Shown piece after piece: positions 23,542 to 33,336 of a DNA stretch of 64,000 nucleotides. Source of the DNA: Carposina sasakii (lineage: Eukaryota > Arthropoda > Insecta > Lepidoptera > Carposinidae); assembly GCA_014607495.2 (NCBI GenBank), contig CP053160.1, positions 930,001 to 994,000 of the forward strand. The letters are read 5' to 3'. The translations under genes were made by a program, and so were the position numbers. Position 1 is the stretch's first letter. Every line of letters starts with the position of its first letter. The notes beneath the pieces were generated by a model. It made no database searches and had not been told where the DNA came from. It saw nothing but the letters and a program-made list of their open reading frames with translations.

Positions 23542-24509
23542 GTTAGTTACTACTATCTACTCTTAGGTACCTACTTGCAAAACAGCAACTAAATCATTAA
23601 GGTACGTTTAAAAACATTAAATACGATACAAGGTAGTCATAAAATCACATAAAATGCACAGCATTATTAATGTGGTAAATACTTGTACTCGTAGAAATAT
23701 TATGTATGTTATTTTATCATTATGTACCTGCGTAGTAGATGGTTTTATATCTTATAGAATTAATCGCCTTGGTATTTATTACATAGATAAATGAAGACAA
23801 AGTAATGCATAACATCATTTATTTATATTATGTCATTAATTACGTACGTTGTTGTAAGGGTAAAAACGGAAATCTATTACTAAGATTCCGCTGTCCATCT
23901 TTCTGTCACAAGGCTGTGTGAACCGTGATAGCTCGACAGTTGAATACTCCTAGATGATCTACTTATTTCTGTTGCCGCTTCCATGAGGCTTGCATAGAGC
24001 AAACGCGTTTCTACGCAGAGTTTTTGTACGGAACCCATAGTGCGCGAAGCTGATTTGCACTTCGCCGGATTTTTTTGTATCTATAGGTAATGAGGGATGC
24101 AGTTTTACATATCCAGTAATTTATTTTTTATCGATTTGTTTACTATCTTCAGTTAATTATTTCAATTATACATCATGAAAATTTAACTTTTCTTGCACTA
24201 AGCCCTTTTGTAATTATAGGTAATAGATAACATTAGCAAAATCTATTTGAATTTGAAAAGCAATTTTTCATTTTTACTTACATTACAAAAAGGGAAGCAT
24301 TTTACTAAATTTATAGGAACGCAGCGTTTTTTTTTAAACTAAAGCATCGAACAACGCGCAAACAGCTAGAATCTACATTGTAGATATATTTAAATGTAAA
24401 CCCACAAGAAGGTAGGTAGGTAGTTTGCATTCCAATGCAGGCATGTAGTTGCAGGTTGTTTACTATACCTAGGTAGGTATCTAGGTGTTCTGTAGGTGGG
24501 TTAGGTTGA
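23542..24509. other. AT-rich, no gene seen
   Basis: A short scrap at about 24010-24050 (gtacggaacccatag) resembles the large repeat at 54521. Otherwise nothing. Confidence 0.5.
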
Positions 24510-24820
24510 CCAGCACCGGTATGATGAATTTGGTGAGAGCGAGATGTCTCACTTTTAAACGTCAAATTTCACAGAGCTATTAATAACTAGATAAATTAAG
24601 TGTATGTACTTTGCATGTAAAAAAGTAGACTTAAGAATTAGAATAGACACTCGTTCTCGAGCCAGGACTGAAGGAATTAGGGCTGACAGAAGTGGTTTGC
24701 AATCCCTTTTTACACACCAAGTAGAAACACATGCCTTGTCTAGTTATTACTTAGCTCTGTGGATTTGACGTTTAAAAGTGAGACATCTCGCTCTCACCAA
24801 ATTCACCATATCGGTGCTGG
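24510..24820. mobile_element. MITE family E, second copy in opposite orientation
   Basis: Ends ccagcaccggtatgatg and catatcggtgctgg; the interior matches 5311-5619 as a reverse complement. The word ttga flanks both ends and may be the target duplication. Degraded relatives: 43180-43390 and 49600-49662. Confidence 0.8.
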
Positions 24821-24935
24821 TTGAACGTGCGTAAAGGAATTACTTATAAACAGAGGTACTGTTGCATAAATAGAAAACAACTTTTCTGGCAATGAAAAAT
24901 CTAGCTTTGTAATATAATTTGGTAAAATTTGAACC

Positions 24936-25050
24936 CGGTATGTAGCTCAGTAGTTAGAGCACTAGCACGGATGCAGAGGTCGTGGGTTCGATTCCCACTT
25001 GGGTGAAGAATTTTTTCCATTTCTTTATTAATAATTTTAGAAAAGAAATG
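24936..25050 (+). mobile_element. tRNA-derived SINE (family D), copy 2
   Basis: tgtagctcagtagttagagc, gggttcgattcccacttgg, then the tail tctttattaataatttta. Confidence 0.75.
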
Positions 25051-25073
25051 GTAAAATTCGTCAACCGAGTAAT

Positions 25074-25200
25074 TGACCCGGTAGCTCAGTGGTTAGAGCG
25101 GCTGGCACGGTTTGCAGTGGTCGTTGGTTCGATTCGCACTCGGGTGAAGAATTTTTCCATCTCTTTTCTAAAATTATTAATAAAAAAAAAATTGTAATAA
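25074..25200 (+). mobile_element. tRNA-derived SINE (family D), copy 3
   Basis: ggtagctcagtggttagagc and gttggttcgattcgcactcg. The tail here is in the opposite sense (aaattattaataaaaa), making a short inverted repeat with copy 2's tail. Confidence 0.7.
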
Positions 25201-25203
25201 AAA

Positions 25204-25310
25204 AATAAAAAACATTTTTTCCAAGCATTTTTTTTTTGTATAAACTCACTTTATTTGATGTATAGAGTACGTATCCTTCGTTAAGGGTGGCAACGAAAAA
25301 ACACCCTTCC
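25204..25310 (-). mobile_element. MITE family G, short end fragment
   Basis: Contains actttatttgatgtatagag and ttaagggtggcaacgaaaaa, ending acaccctt. Only the outer 105 bp remain, joined to a SINE tail on the left. Confidence 0.75.
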
Positions 25311-25394
25311 AAGTATGAGTCATTCCGGACAAAGCATTTTATATGTATGGATGATTAAAAGAAACTGTATAGCGCGGTCGACTCTAAAAATATT

Positions 25395-25482
25395 GGGATA
25401 AGCACAGTATGCAGAGGTCGTGGGTTCGATTCCCACTCGGGTGAGGAATTTTTTCCGTTTCTTTATTAATAATTTTATAATA
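25395..25482 (+). mobile_element. tRNA-derived SINE (family D), 5'-truncated copy
   Basis: Starts in the anticodon-side region (agtatgcagaggtcgtggg), B-box and full tail present. Confidence 0.7.
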
Positions 25483-26136
25483 TTGGGATAAAGACAAGAC
25501 GATGATGATGATGAAAATATCTTAACTCCAAATATCAGTAGGAATTCCCTAAGCCAGGGCTTTACGTATCCAAAGCTATGCAAAGCGATAAGATACCATA
25601 GCAGGGTGGCTGTTTTAGGAACTAAACATTTTCTACGTGTTGAATTCAAATTAGAATAAATACTGACATGTAAACTAGCGCTGCGGTTCTATAAATATAT
25701 TATGCTTTGAATTGCCAAATATGAATGAGAAGGGCCGATTCTCGTGCCCCTCGACTTTATCTGTAATTCGACATCAAGGTTCACGAAAATTTTCAAAAAT
25801 TAAACTTGCGTATATTTCAACAGCTAGCATTAAAAGTGTAGTTTTTCGTAGCGTATCAATTATTTTCGAGTCCCACTTTTTAGTTAGAAGCGTGGTTTCA
25901 GCTTAACTCCATTTTATTGACTTATACTATACTCGTATTAGTTTTACACTAGTTCAAACTATTAAAAATATCAGCTGATCATAATTATATCCACCATGTT
26001 GTTATTTTTGCGAGTTTATATTATATTTCATTCGTTATCTCGAATGATCTGAGAATGGTTTGCTGGTAACAGAAGTATATGTTCACTATGGGTGCGCCCA
26101 CCACCGGGCCCTACACCCTCCACTGACCCTCGGATC

Positions 26137-27458
26137 AAATTCAATTTACACCCAAATATAGTGTCAATAATAGTCTAAATTTAATAGATAAAATTAAAAA
26201 TATTAAATTATCAACAAATTCCAAATTATTTTCTTTAGATGTTGAGAGTTTGTTTACAAATGTTCCTTACAAGGAATGTTTAAATATTATTAAAACTTGG
26301 TGTGAAAAAGTTAAACTAAATCCAATGGAGGCAGATAATCTTATTACCTTAACTAGACTTTGTATGAGCCAGAATTATTTCTGCTATAATAATACATATT
26401 ACATACAAAAGGATGGTCTTACTATGGGTTCTCCGCTTTCACCTCTTTTAGCCGATATATTTATGGATTGGTTTGAAAATGAATATATTGTTAATAGTAA
26501 TAATCATATAAAATATTATTTTAGATATGTTGATGATATCATCTTATGTTGGACAGGCACAGTTAGGCAGTTTCATCTTTTTGTTAACGTCCTTAACACA
26601 AAACATCCTAAGATTAAATTTAAAATAGAACAAGAAATAAACAATAGTATAAATTTTTTAGATGTAACTATTACTAGATTGGGAGATTATCATGATTTTT
26701 CAGTTTACCGGAAACCAACACATACAGATGTAACTATTCCAATTGATTCTTTCCATCCATGGCAACATAAGCTTGCGGCATACAAATCAATGATACACAG
26801 GTTAGTAACGTTACCGCTTAATAACTTTAATTATGTTAAAGAAATAAATACTATTATACAAATAGCCAGATCAAATGGATATAGTTCACAACTAATTTAT
26901 AACCTAATTGATAAAAAGAAAAACATTTTAGTTAAACAAATGTTGTACCCAAAAATAGAGGAGATTACAAATATTTACACTGGTAGTTTACCATATTTTG
27001 GCTATATCTCAGAGATGATTGCAAAATCATTGAAAAAACAAAACATCTTGGTGGCTTTTAAGACTTTTAATTCTTTAAATAGATTAATTAACACAAAACA
27101 AATATTACCAATTGATAAAAAATCAGGAGTTTATAGCTTGCACTGTCCTGACTGTAATTCTGTTTATATAGGTCAAACGGGTCGTAACTTCAAGATTAGA
27201 TACCAAGAACATTTGGCAGCTTATAGGAACAATTTCCCTGAAAAATCACATTTTGCCAAGCACTTGTTGGTTTCAAATCATAAAATTCCAGATGACCACA
27301 GTTTTGTTAGTCTGCATACGTGTGAAAAGGGCATTCGTCTATCTATTTTGGAACAGTTGGAGATTTTGAAAGCCAAATATTCTGGTGTAAACCTTTTAAA
27401 TGAACAGGTTGAATTTTCGTCGCCGCTTTTAAACTCATTGGCTAGAATAAATAAATAA
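26137..27458 (+). pseudogene. 5'-truncated PLE reverse transcriptase/GIY-YIG copy
   Basis: Equivalent to 29171-30492 of the complete copy (offset 3034). It joins the inverted end fragment at 26136/26137. The reading frame is open through RT motifs A-E and the GIY-YIG domain to the TAA at 27456-27458, but it lacks the first roughly 415 residues and has no good start. Confidence 0.9.
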
Positions 27459-27731
27459 ACAGTAACCTTAGAATGTAGTGGCTTGTCAATGTCAATAACA
27501 ATTTTTGTTTTTGTGGGCAATGGAAGATGTTGTTCCATACATCCTTGTTTTCTTTACTAATTTATCAATATTTTGGTGAATTTTTGAATTTTTTCATTTA
27601 AATTTAACTAATTCACCCAATACTATTTGGTTTGTGTGCACAAATAGTATATATTTATTTGAAATATAAATAATGGTGGGTAATTATTTATATATTTTTT
27701 AATACTTAGTAGAGGGTAGTTAATTCTGTGT

Positions 27732-28059
27732 AAGTAATGTGTTGGGTTTTAGAGGTTCATAGTAATTAGTGGTTTACTAATTTACTAATTTCCATAATCC
27801 TGAGGATGCCACGGTTGTTGGCGAAACATATGTAGATTATTTATCTAGTTTTTGATTTCGGAATGGTGCAATGTATCGTCTTGCATGCTAGGTGCTCGGG
27901 TCTGGTTTCTCATGGCGATTGTAGTTAGTGCAAGTGCCTGTTGTCGCAATTATGAGTTATCAGATCCGAGGGTCAGTGGAGGGTGTAGGGCCCGGTGGTG
28001 GGCGCACCCATAGTGAATGTTTGAACTTCCGAATTGTAACGCCTAATACAATTTCATTT
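27732..28059 (+). repeat. PLE internal terminal repeat (pseudo-LTR)
   Basis: Sits between the two tandem copies and is repeated at 30766-31093 and, in part, at 23240-23523. Starts taagtaatgtgttggg; includes the hammerhead-like fold at 27794-27840 and a GC-rich piece (gggcccggtggtgggcg). The ORF of the complete copy starts inside it. Confidence 0.8.
27794..27840 (+). ncRNA. Hammerhead-ribozyme-like motif in PLE terminal repeat
   Basis: Stem I: ATAATC (27794-27799) pairs perfectly with GATTAT (27835-27840). Core CTGAGGA at 27800-27806 fits CUGANGA. Stem II: GCCA with TGGC, one extra U before it. Then GAAA, a minimal stem III (AC-ATAT-GT), and predicted cleavage after A27834. Short stem III type I hammerheads are known from PLE terminal repeats. 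The extra U next to stem II is the only departure from consensus. Confidence 0.75.
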
Positions 28060-30492
28060 ATAAAACAGTTATGCGTAACAAAGCAGGCGAAATTATACAT
28101 CAAACTTTTAGAAGCACAGCGCATTGCTAGGCAGAATATCTGGTTTAATAAACAATGTAAGTACCATAAAGTTATTCCAAATTATATTAGTATTCGTTCT
28201 GGGGTAAATAATAGACAATCTAAATTTGCAATTTATAAAGCACAACAAATTTGGCTATCACAAGAAATTAAATATTGGTATTTTACTGCAGATAATTTAA
28301 AAATACACTTAAAGGTTTTACACATGGAATTGGCTTTTAAGCTTCATCCAGTTGAGTTTGATCTTTTAGACCAGAAAGCTAGGGACTTTGCCCATTTTGC
28401 AGGTCAGAATAAATTTAATACACAGTCTCAAAAAATTAAACGTTTAATTCATTTAAAATACATTTATGATAAAGGTTCTAATAACATAAGTCCACCTAAC
28501 ATAAGTACACATAAATTTTATCCAAGAGTTAAAAATCTTTCGGACATTAATTTCTCAAATCAGGAAATGGGGTTGTTGATGAAGGGATTGAAATTTTGCC
28601 CACCAAAAGACATTTCCAACAAATCTTTTGAACGTTTGGCAGTGGACACTGAAATAACATTAGTAAGAAATAAAGTGGATACCATTGGCAAAAGTGTCTT
28701 GGCCGGCGAGATGAGGTCTTTACAAAATAATACATTGAATAATTTTAGTAATTATAATCATCCTACACACTTTTCTAAAATATATAAATCTATACAACTA
28801 AAAATGAATCATAATAATCTTTTAATTAGTAAAGCGGACAAGGGTAATACTTTGGTAATAATGAAGCATGAGGTGTATCATGGTAAGATAATGGAGATCC
28901 TCAATACAGATGAATTTCAAATTTTACCATTTGATCCAACTAAGAAATTCCATGCACAATTAAAGCAATGTATTACTTCTGCTGAATATATTTTTCCAAA
29001 AAGTTCTGCTTATTTAAAGGAACGTTATATTCCAATGAACCCGGTAACACCATTGTTATATGGTTTACCAAAAATTCATAAAGATAATATACCATTAAGG
29101 CCAGTCGTTTCATATATTGGAGCTCCAGCTTATAAATTAGCAAAATTTCTGAATGACATTATAAAGGAAAAAATTCAATTTACACCCAAATATAGTGTCA
29201 ATAATAGTCTAAATTTAATAGATAAAATTAAAAATATTAAATTATCAACAAATTCCAAATTATTTTCTTTAGATGTTGAGAGTTTGTTTACAAATGTTCC
29301 TTACAAGGAATGTTTAAATATTATTAAAACTTGGTGTGAAAAAGTTAAACTAAATCCAATGGAGGCAGATAATCTTATTACCTTAACTAGACTTTGTATG
29401 AGCCAGAATTATTTCTGCTATAATAATACATATTACATACAAAAGGATGGTCTTACTATGGGTTCTCCGCTTTCACCTCTTTTAGCCGATATATTTATGG
29501 ATTGGTTTGAAAATGAATATATTGTTAATAGTAATAATCATATAAAATATTATTTTAGATATGTTGATGATATCATCTTATGTTGGACAGGCACAGTTAG
29601 GCAGTTTCATCTTTTTGTTAACGTCCTTAACACAAAACATCCTAAGATTAAATTTAAAATAGAACAAGAAATAAACAATAGTATAAATTTTTTAGATGTA
29701 ACTATTACTAGATTGGGAGATTATCATGATTTTTCAGTTTACCGGAAACCAACACATACAGATGTAACTATTCCAATTGATTCTTTCCATCCATGGCAAC
29801 ATAAGCTTGCGGCATACAAATCAATGATACACAGGTTAGTAACGTTACCGCTTAATAACTTTAATTATGTTAAAGAAATAAATACTATTATACAAATAGC
29901 CAGATCAAATGGATATAGTTCACAACTAATTTATAACCTAATTGATAAAAAGAAAAACATTTTAGTTAAACAAATGTTGTACCCAAAAATAGAGGAGATT
30001 ACAAATATTTACACTGGTAGTTTACCATATTTTGGCTATATCTCAGAGATGATTGCAAAATCATTGAAAAAACAAAACATCTTGGTGGCTTTTAAGACTT
30101 TTAATTCTTTAAATAGATTAATTAACACAAAACAAATATTACCAATTGATAAAAAATCAGGAGTTTATAGCTTGCACTGTCCTGACTGTAATTCTGTTTA
30201 TATAGGTCAAACGGGTCGTAACTTCAAGATTAGATACCAAGAACATTTGGCAGCTTATAGGAACAATTTCCCTGAAAAATCACATTTTGCCAAGCACTTG
30301 TTGGTTTCAAATCATAAAATTCCAGATGACCACAGTTTTGTTAGTCTGCATACGTGTGAAAAGGGCATTCGTCTATCTATTTTGGAACAGTTGGAGATTT
30401 TGAAAGCCAAATATTCTGGTGTAAACCTTTTAAATGAACAGGTTGAATTTTCGTCGCCGCTTTTAAACTCATTGGCTAGAATAAATAAATAA
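27952..30492 (+). CDS. PLE reverse transcriptase with GIY-YIG endonuclease, intact ORF
   Basis: The open frame runs from 27928; the first ATG is at 27952 (846 residues). Numbering from 27928: an N-terminal region rich in Lys and aromatic residues; RT core with LPKIHK (about 380), SLDVES with Asp449, MGSPLSPLL (about 512), YVDD 545-548; FLDVTI; then an HCPDC cluster (750-754) inside a GIY-YIG domain whose key pieces are G745-V-Y747 and Y758-I-G760, followed by R..YQEH. The GIY-YIG domain after an RT, without RNase H, identifies Penelope. The enzyme would nick target DNA and prime cDNA there. The ORF start lies inside the terminal repeat, so both are shared. No stop or frameshift, so it may be active or recently active. 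Confidence 0.9.
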   Translation: MSYQIRGSVEGVGPGGGRTHSECLNFRIVTPNTISFIKQLCVTKQAKLYIKLLEAQRIARQNIWFNKQCKYHKVIPNYISIRSGVNNRQSKFAIYKAQQIWLSQEIKYWYFTADNLKIHLKVLHMELAFKLHPVEFDLLDQKARDFAHFAGQNKFNTQSQKIKRLIHLKYIYDKGSNNISPPNISTHKFYPRVKNLSDINFSNQEMGLLMKGLKFCPPKDISNKSFERLAVDTEITLVRNKVDTIGKSVLAGEMRSLQNNTLNNFSNYNHPTHFSKIYKSIQLKMNHNNLLISKADKGNTLVIMKHEVYHGKIMEILNTDEFQILPFDPTKKFHAQLKQCITSAEYIFPKSSAYLKERYIPMNPVTPLLYGLPKIHKDNIPLRPVVSYIGAPAYKLAKFLNDIIKEKIQFTPKYSVNNSLNLIDKIKNIKLSTNSKLFSLDVESLFTNVPYKECLNIIKTWCEKVKLNPMEADNLITLTRLCMSQNYFCYNNTYYIQKDGLTMGSPLSPLLADIFMDWFENEYIVNSNNHIKYYFRYVDDIILCWTGTVRQFHLFVNVLNTKHPKIKFKIEQEINNSINFLDVTITRLGDYHDFSVYRKPTHTDVTIPIDSFHPWQHKLAAYKSMIHRLVTLPLNNFNYVKEINTIIQIARSNGYSSQLIYNLIDKKKNILVKQMLYPKIEEITNIYTGSLPYFGYISEMIAKSLKKQNILVAFKTFNSLNRLINTKQILPIDKKSGVYSLHCPDCNSVYIGQTGRNFKIRYQEHLAAYRNNFPEKSHFAKHLLVSNHKIPDDHSFVSLHTCEKGIRLSILEQLEILKAKYSGVNLLNEQVEFSSPLLNSLARINK

Positions 30493-30765
30493 ACAGTAAC
30501 CTTAGAATGTAGTGGTTTGTCAATGTCAATAACAATTTTTGTTTTTGTGGGCAATGGAAGATGTTGTTCCATACATCCTTGTTTTCTTTACTAATTTATC
30601 AATATTTTGGTGAATTTTTGAATTTTTTCATTTAAATTTAACTAATTCACCCAATACTATTTGGTTTGTGTGCACAAATAGTATATATTTATTTGAAATA
30701 TAAATAATGGTGGGTAATTATTTATATATTTTTTAATACTTAGTAGAGGGTAGTTAATTCTGTGT

Positions 30766-31093
30766 AAGTAATGTGTTGGGTTTTAGAGGTTCATAGTAAT
30801 TAGTGGTTTACTAATTTACTAATTTCCATAATCCTGAGGATGCCACGGTTGTTGGCGAAACATATGTAGATTATTTATCTAGTTTTTGATTTCGGAATGG
30901 TGCAATGTATCGTCTTGCATGCTAGGTGCTCGGGTCTGGTTTCTCATGGCGATTGTAGTTAGTGCAAGTGCCTGTTGTCGCAATTATGAGTTATCAGATC
31001 CGAGGGTCAGTGGAGGGTGTAGGGCCCGGTGGTGGGCGCACCCATAGTGAATGTTTGAACTTCCGAATTGTAACGCCTAATACAATTTCATTT
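30766..31093 (+). repeat. PLE right-hand terminal repeat (pseudo-LTR)
   Basis: Copy of 27732-28059 at offset 3034. It ends with catttt-like sequence where the target duplication begins (31094). Confidence 0.8.
30828..30874 (+). ncRNA. Hammerhead-ribozyme-like motif, right PLE terminal repeat
   Basis: Identical to the motif at 27794; predicted cleavage after 30868. Cleavage at this site and at 27834 would release a unit-length 3034-nt RNA. Confidence 0.75.
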
Positions 31094-31366
31094 AGAAGTA
31101 TATGTGATGACGCGATGTTTTATCAGGTTAGTTCTATAATTAGATATCCTTTGTTATCTTATTTGGGGATACAATACTCTCGATTACTAAGCTGCGGTTG
31201 ATATGGAAGCTATTATTAGTACTTTTTAGAATTGTACATTGGCTTTATCTGAATGGAAACACGGTGGCCAATCTCAATGAAGATTAGCCATCTATGCAGG
31301 AAATATATTATAGTGCACAAGTGTGTGCGAAAACACAGGTGCACTCTCTACTCCCTTACTCTAATA

Positions 31367-31540
31367 CAGTGGCTCCCAAAGTGGTCCACAGGGTCCCCAG
31401 GGGTCCACAGGAGACTCGGTGGGGGTCTACGTTAATGTGAAAAAATGCAGGTTCACAATTAATTTGTATATGGTGTAGGCCTGTAGAACCAATTAACTTT
31501 TAAAAGGGGTCTATGAGTAAAAAAAGTTTGGGAACCTCTG
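31367..31540. mobile_element. hAT-type MITE with 8-bp target duplication, second copy
   Basis: Same family as 22897-23087, here flanked by CTCTAATA (31359-31366 and 31541-31548). It has lost about 17 bp internally. Confidence 0.85.
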
Positions 31541-31665
31541 CTCTAATAGTATAGATAGGATAGGGTTACACAGTGCTGTACACAGAAATATCTAGACACG
31601 CGGCAGCGTGTCAAGCCAAGTTCCAGCTAGCAGAACTGGCGAGCATCACCGTGTGTATTTTTTAA

Positions 31666-32178
31666 ACGAACCATTTGGAGCCACATTTGACCCATGACAT
31701 CATCCGCCGGGCTCTCTCCACCGCCGGGGCACCATCTGTCTTAGAACCCCTTGGTTTGGTGCGCGACGATGGAAAGAGACCGGACGGCATGACCCTTGTG
31801 CCTTGGAGGATGGGACGATGCTTGGTATGGGACGCAACCTGCGTCGATACCCTTGCGGTGTCTCATCTCCCAGGCACAAGCATCAGAACCGGTTCAGCGG
31901 CGGCCTCAGCAGAAAACCTCAAGCGGCGCAAGTATGCAAACCTAAGCGGGGATTACATATTTGAGCCGTTTGGGGTTGAAACCATGGGGCCATGGGGTCC
32001 GGGTGCGCATGCCCTCTACAGGGGCATTTCTAAAAGATTGGTCGAAGCATCCCATGACCGGAGGGCTGGTGCCTATTTTGGCCAACGCGTAAGCCTTGCT
32101 ATACAGCGGGGCAACGCGGCCAGCCTTTTGGGCACGCTGCCATCGGTGGAGGATTTGCAGGCCGTCTTTTATTTGTAA
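31666..32178 (+). pseudogene. Fragment resembling the restriction-like endonuclease end of a non-LTR retroelement
   Basis: An open frame of about 170 residues from a stop at 31663 to TAA 32178; it has no ATG start, so it is a 5'-truncated piece. Visible motifs: SVLEPLGL, KRPDG, then VWDATCVDT 18 residues on, SAAASAE, and a C-terminal RVSLAIQRGNAAS. I recall this PDG...WD.T family in many invertebrate genomes downstream of reverse transcriptases and CCHC fingers; PD-(D/E)xK-type residues are my reading. The piece is far more GC-rich than its surroundings. What else: a domesticated or transferred gene of unknown role. Confidence 0.5.
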
Positions 32179-33076
32179 ATATTTGGAGTTAATAGGTAGT
32201 TAATATTTAATTTTAATTTTAGGTTCTATTATTGTTATTTTAAGCTACACATTATTATTAAAATAGAATAGGTCTATATTAAACTACATTTGTAGGTAAA
32301 TAGTTTATATATTTATATATACATATATTTGACATACTTCCCGTAAAGTTAAACGGAAATAAAAACCTCGTGTTTAATCAGAAGCCGCAGCTCTCCAGAA
32401 ATATTCCGTTACCTTGTGACTCGGGAGGAAGTCTTGTATTGGATAATTGCGTGTTGACCGGCGCACGCGCATGTCTGCGGCTATTGGAGAAAACAAGTTT
32501 TAAGACTCGCACCAAGATGTAAAAGCGGGACACTGAAGAACAGGAAGGCTTGGAGAATGTGACAATTTTAGGAATGACAGTGGACTTCGCAAAGTTATCG
32601 AAGCATTTCCATCAATAATGGTTAGACTTCATCACGTCGTTCGTCATTTAACGAATGCGCTAAATTAGGAGTTTCAAGAGGAAATGTTTAGTAACTAGTA
32701 AAATTGTTATTTTATCTAAGCATGGAGTTTGCGAATAGTCGTCTGAACTGGAAAAAGAATATATTTTCGATTGGATTCACTCCAACATTTTCATCTTAAT
32801 TTAGAGCATATGTTAATCAATTTCAATGTCAAAAAAGGCCCACGCGTGTTCATTTAAGTTTTCCTATGGATTTGTAGCGGCTGGGTTTTGCCTGGAATAC
32901 TTTCCCAGAGATTAATCTATATATTCACCTATTCCTTCTTTGTATGTGGCCCTGTAGAAAATGTCATACATACACATCTATCTAGGTAGGTATATCAAAT
33001 TTTAGGCAAACAAGATAAATATTTGCATGATGTTTGCATGCTTTAATTTCTGACGAAATATTATGTCACTGGTGCC
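32179..33076. other. No recognisable feature
   Basis: Sequence downstream of the endonuclease-like fragment, partly GC-balanced (32380-32560), possibly more of the same element, but without motifs. Confidence 0.4.
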
Positions 33077-33336
33077 GTAAGCAGCGTGGTGCCGGCAGTG
33101 TAGAGTTTGTACCACCCCTGCCTGCCCGTGGGTATTGTACGAGGCGATTAAGGGTATCCGGTAGGCGGGCAGCAGCGCCTTCCGTGCTGAGAACATAGTC
33201 CGAAAATCACACTGCGGTCACCAACCCGTCTGCCCAGAGTGGTGACTATGGGTAAAACCCCCCTATGGCAGTAGCCTTGTAGCGTGCCCTGGGGGAGGCC
33301 TACGTCCAGCAGTGCACTGCAATAGGCTGAAGAAGA
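33077..33336 (+). mobile_element. Family A repeat, full-length copy
   Basis: From gcagcgtggtgccggcagtg to gcaataggctgaagaaga. No coding potential of its own. Confidence 0.75.

Larger units (their letters stand above)
26083..31093 (+). mobile_element. Penelope-like retroelement (PLE), partial tandem array with inverted end fragment
   Basis: A 5'-truncated copy (from 26137) is followed head to tail by a complete unit; the exact period is 3034 bp. Order: inverted 54-bp end fragment (26083-26136, complement of 27963-28016), truncated ORF, terminal repeat, complete ORF, terminal repeat ending at 31093. The insertion is flanked by the 12-bp duplication agaagtatatgt (26071-26082 and 31094-31105). 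Tandem copies with pseudo-LTRs, 5' truncation and inverted end fragments are classic PLE features. The two copies look almost identical (for example C at 27482 versus T at 30516), so the insertion is young. Confidence 0.92.

Noticed and set aside
25074..25145. tRNA gene call
   Set aside because: A- and B-boxes are present but the anticodon arm does not fold properly and the copies share a non-tRNA tail, so it is a SINE.
27278..27538. 86-codon minus-strand ORF, repeated at 30312-30572
   Set aside because: Antisense shadow of the PLE GIY-YIG region; identical only because the element is duplicated.
26083..31093. Retrovirus-like LTR element
   Set aside because: No gag, protease, integrase or primer-binding site. 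The RT motifs and GIY-YIG domain are Penelope type.
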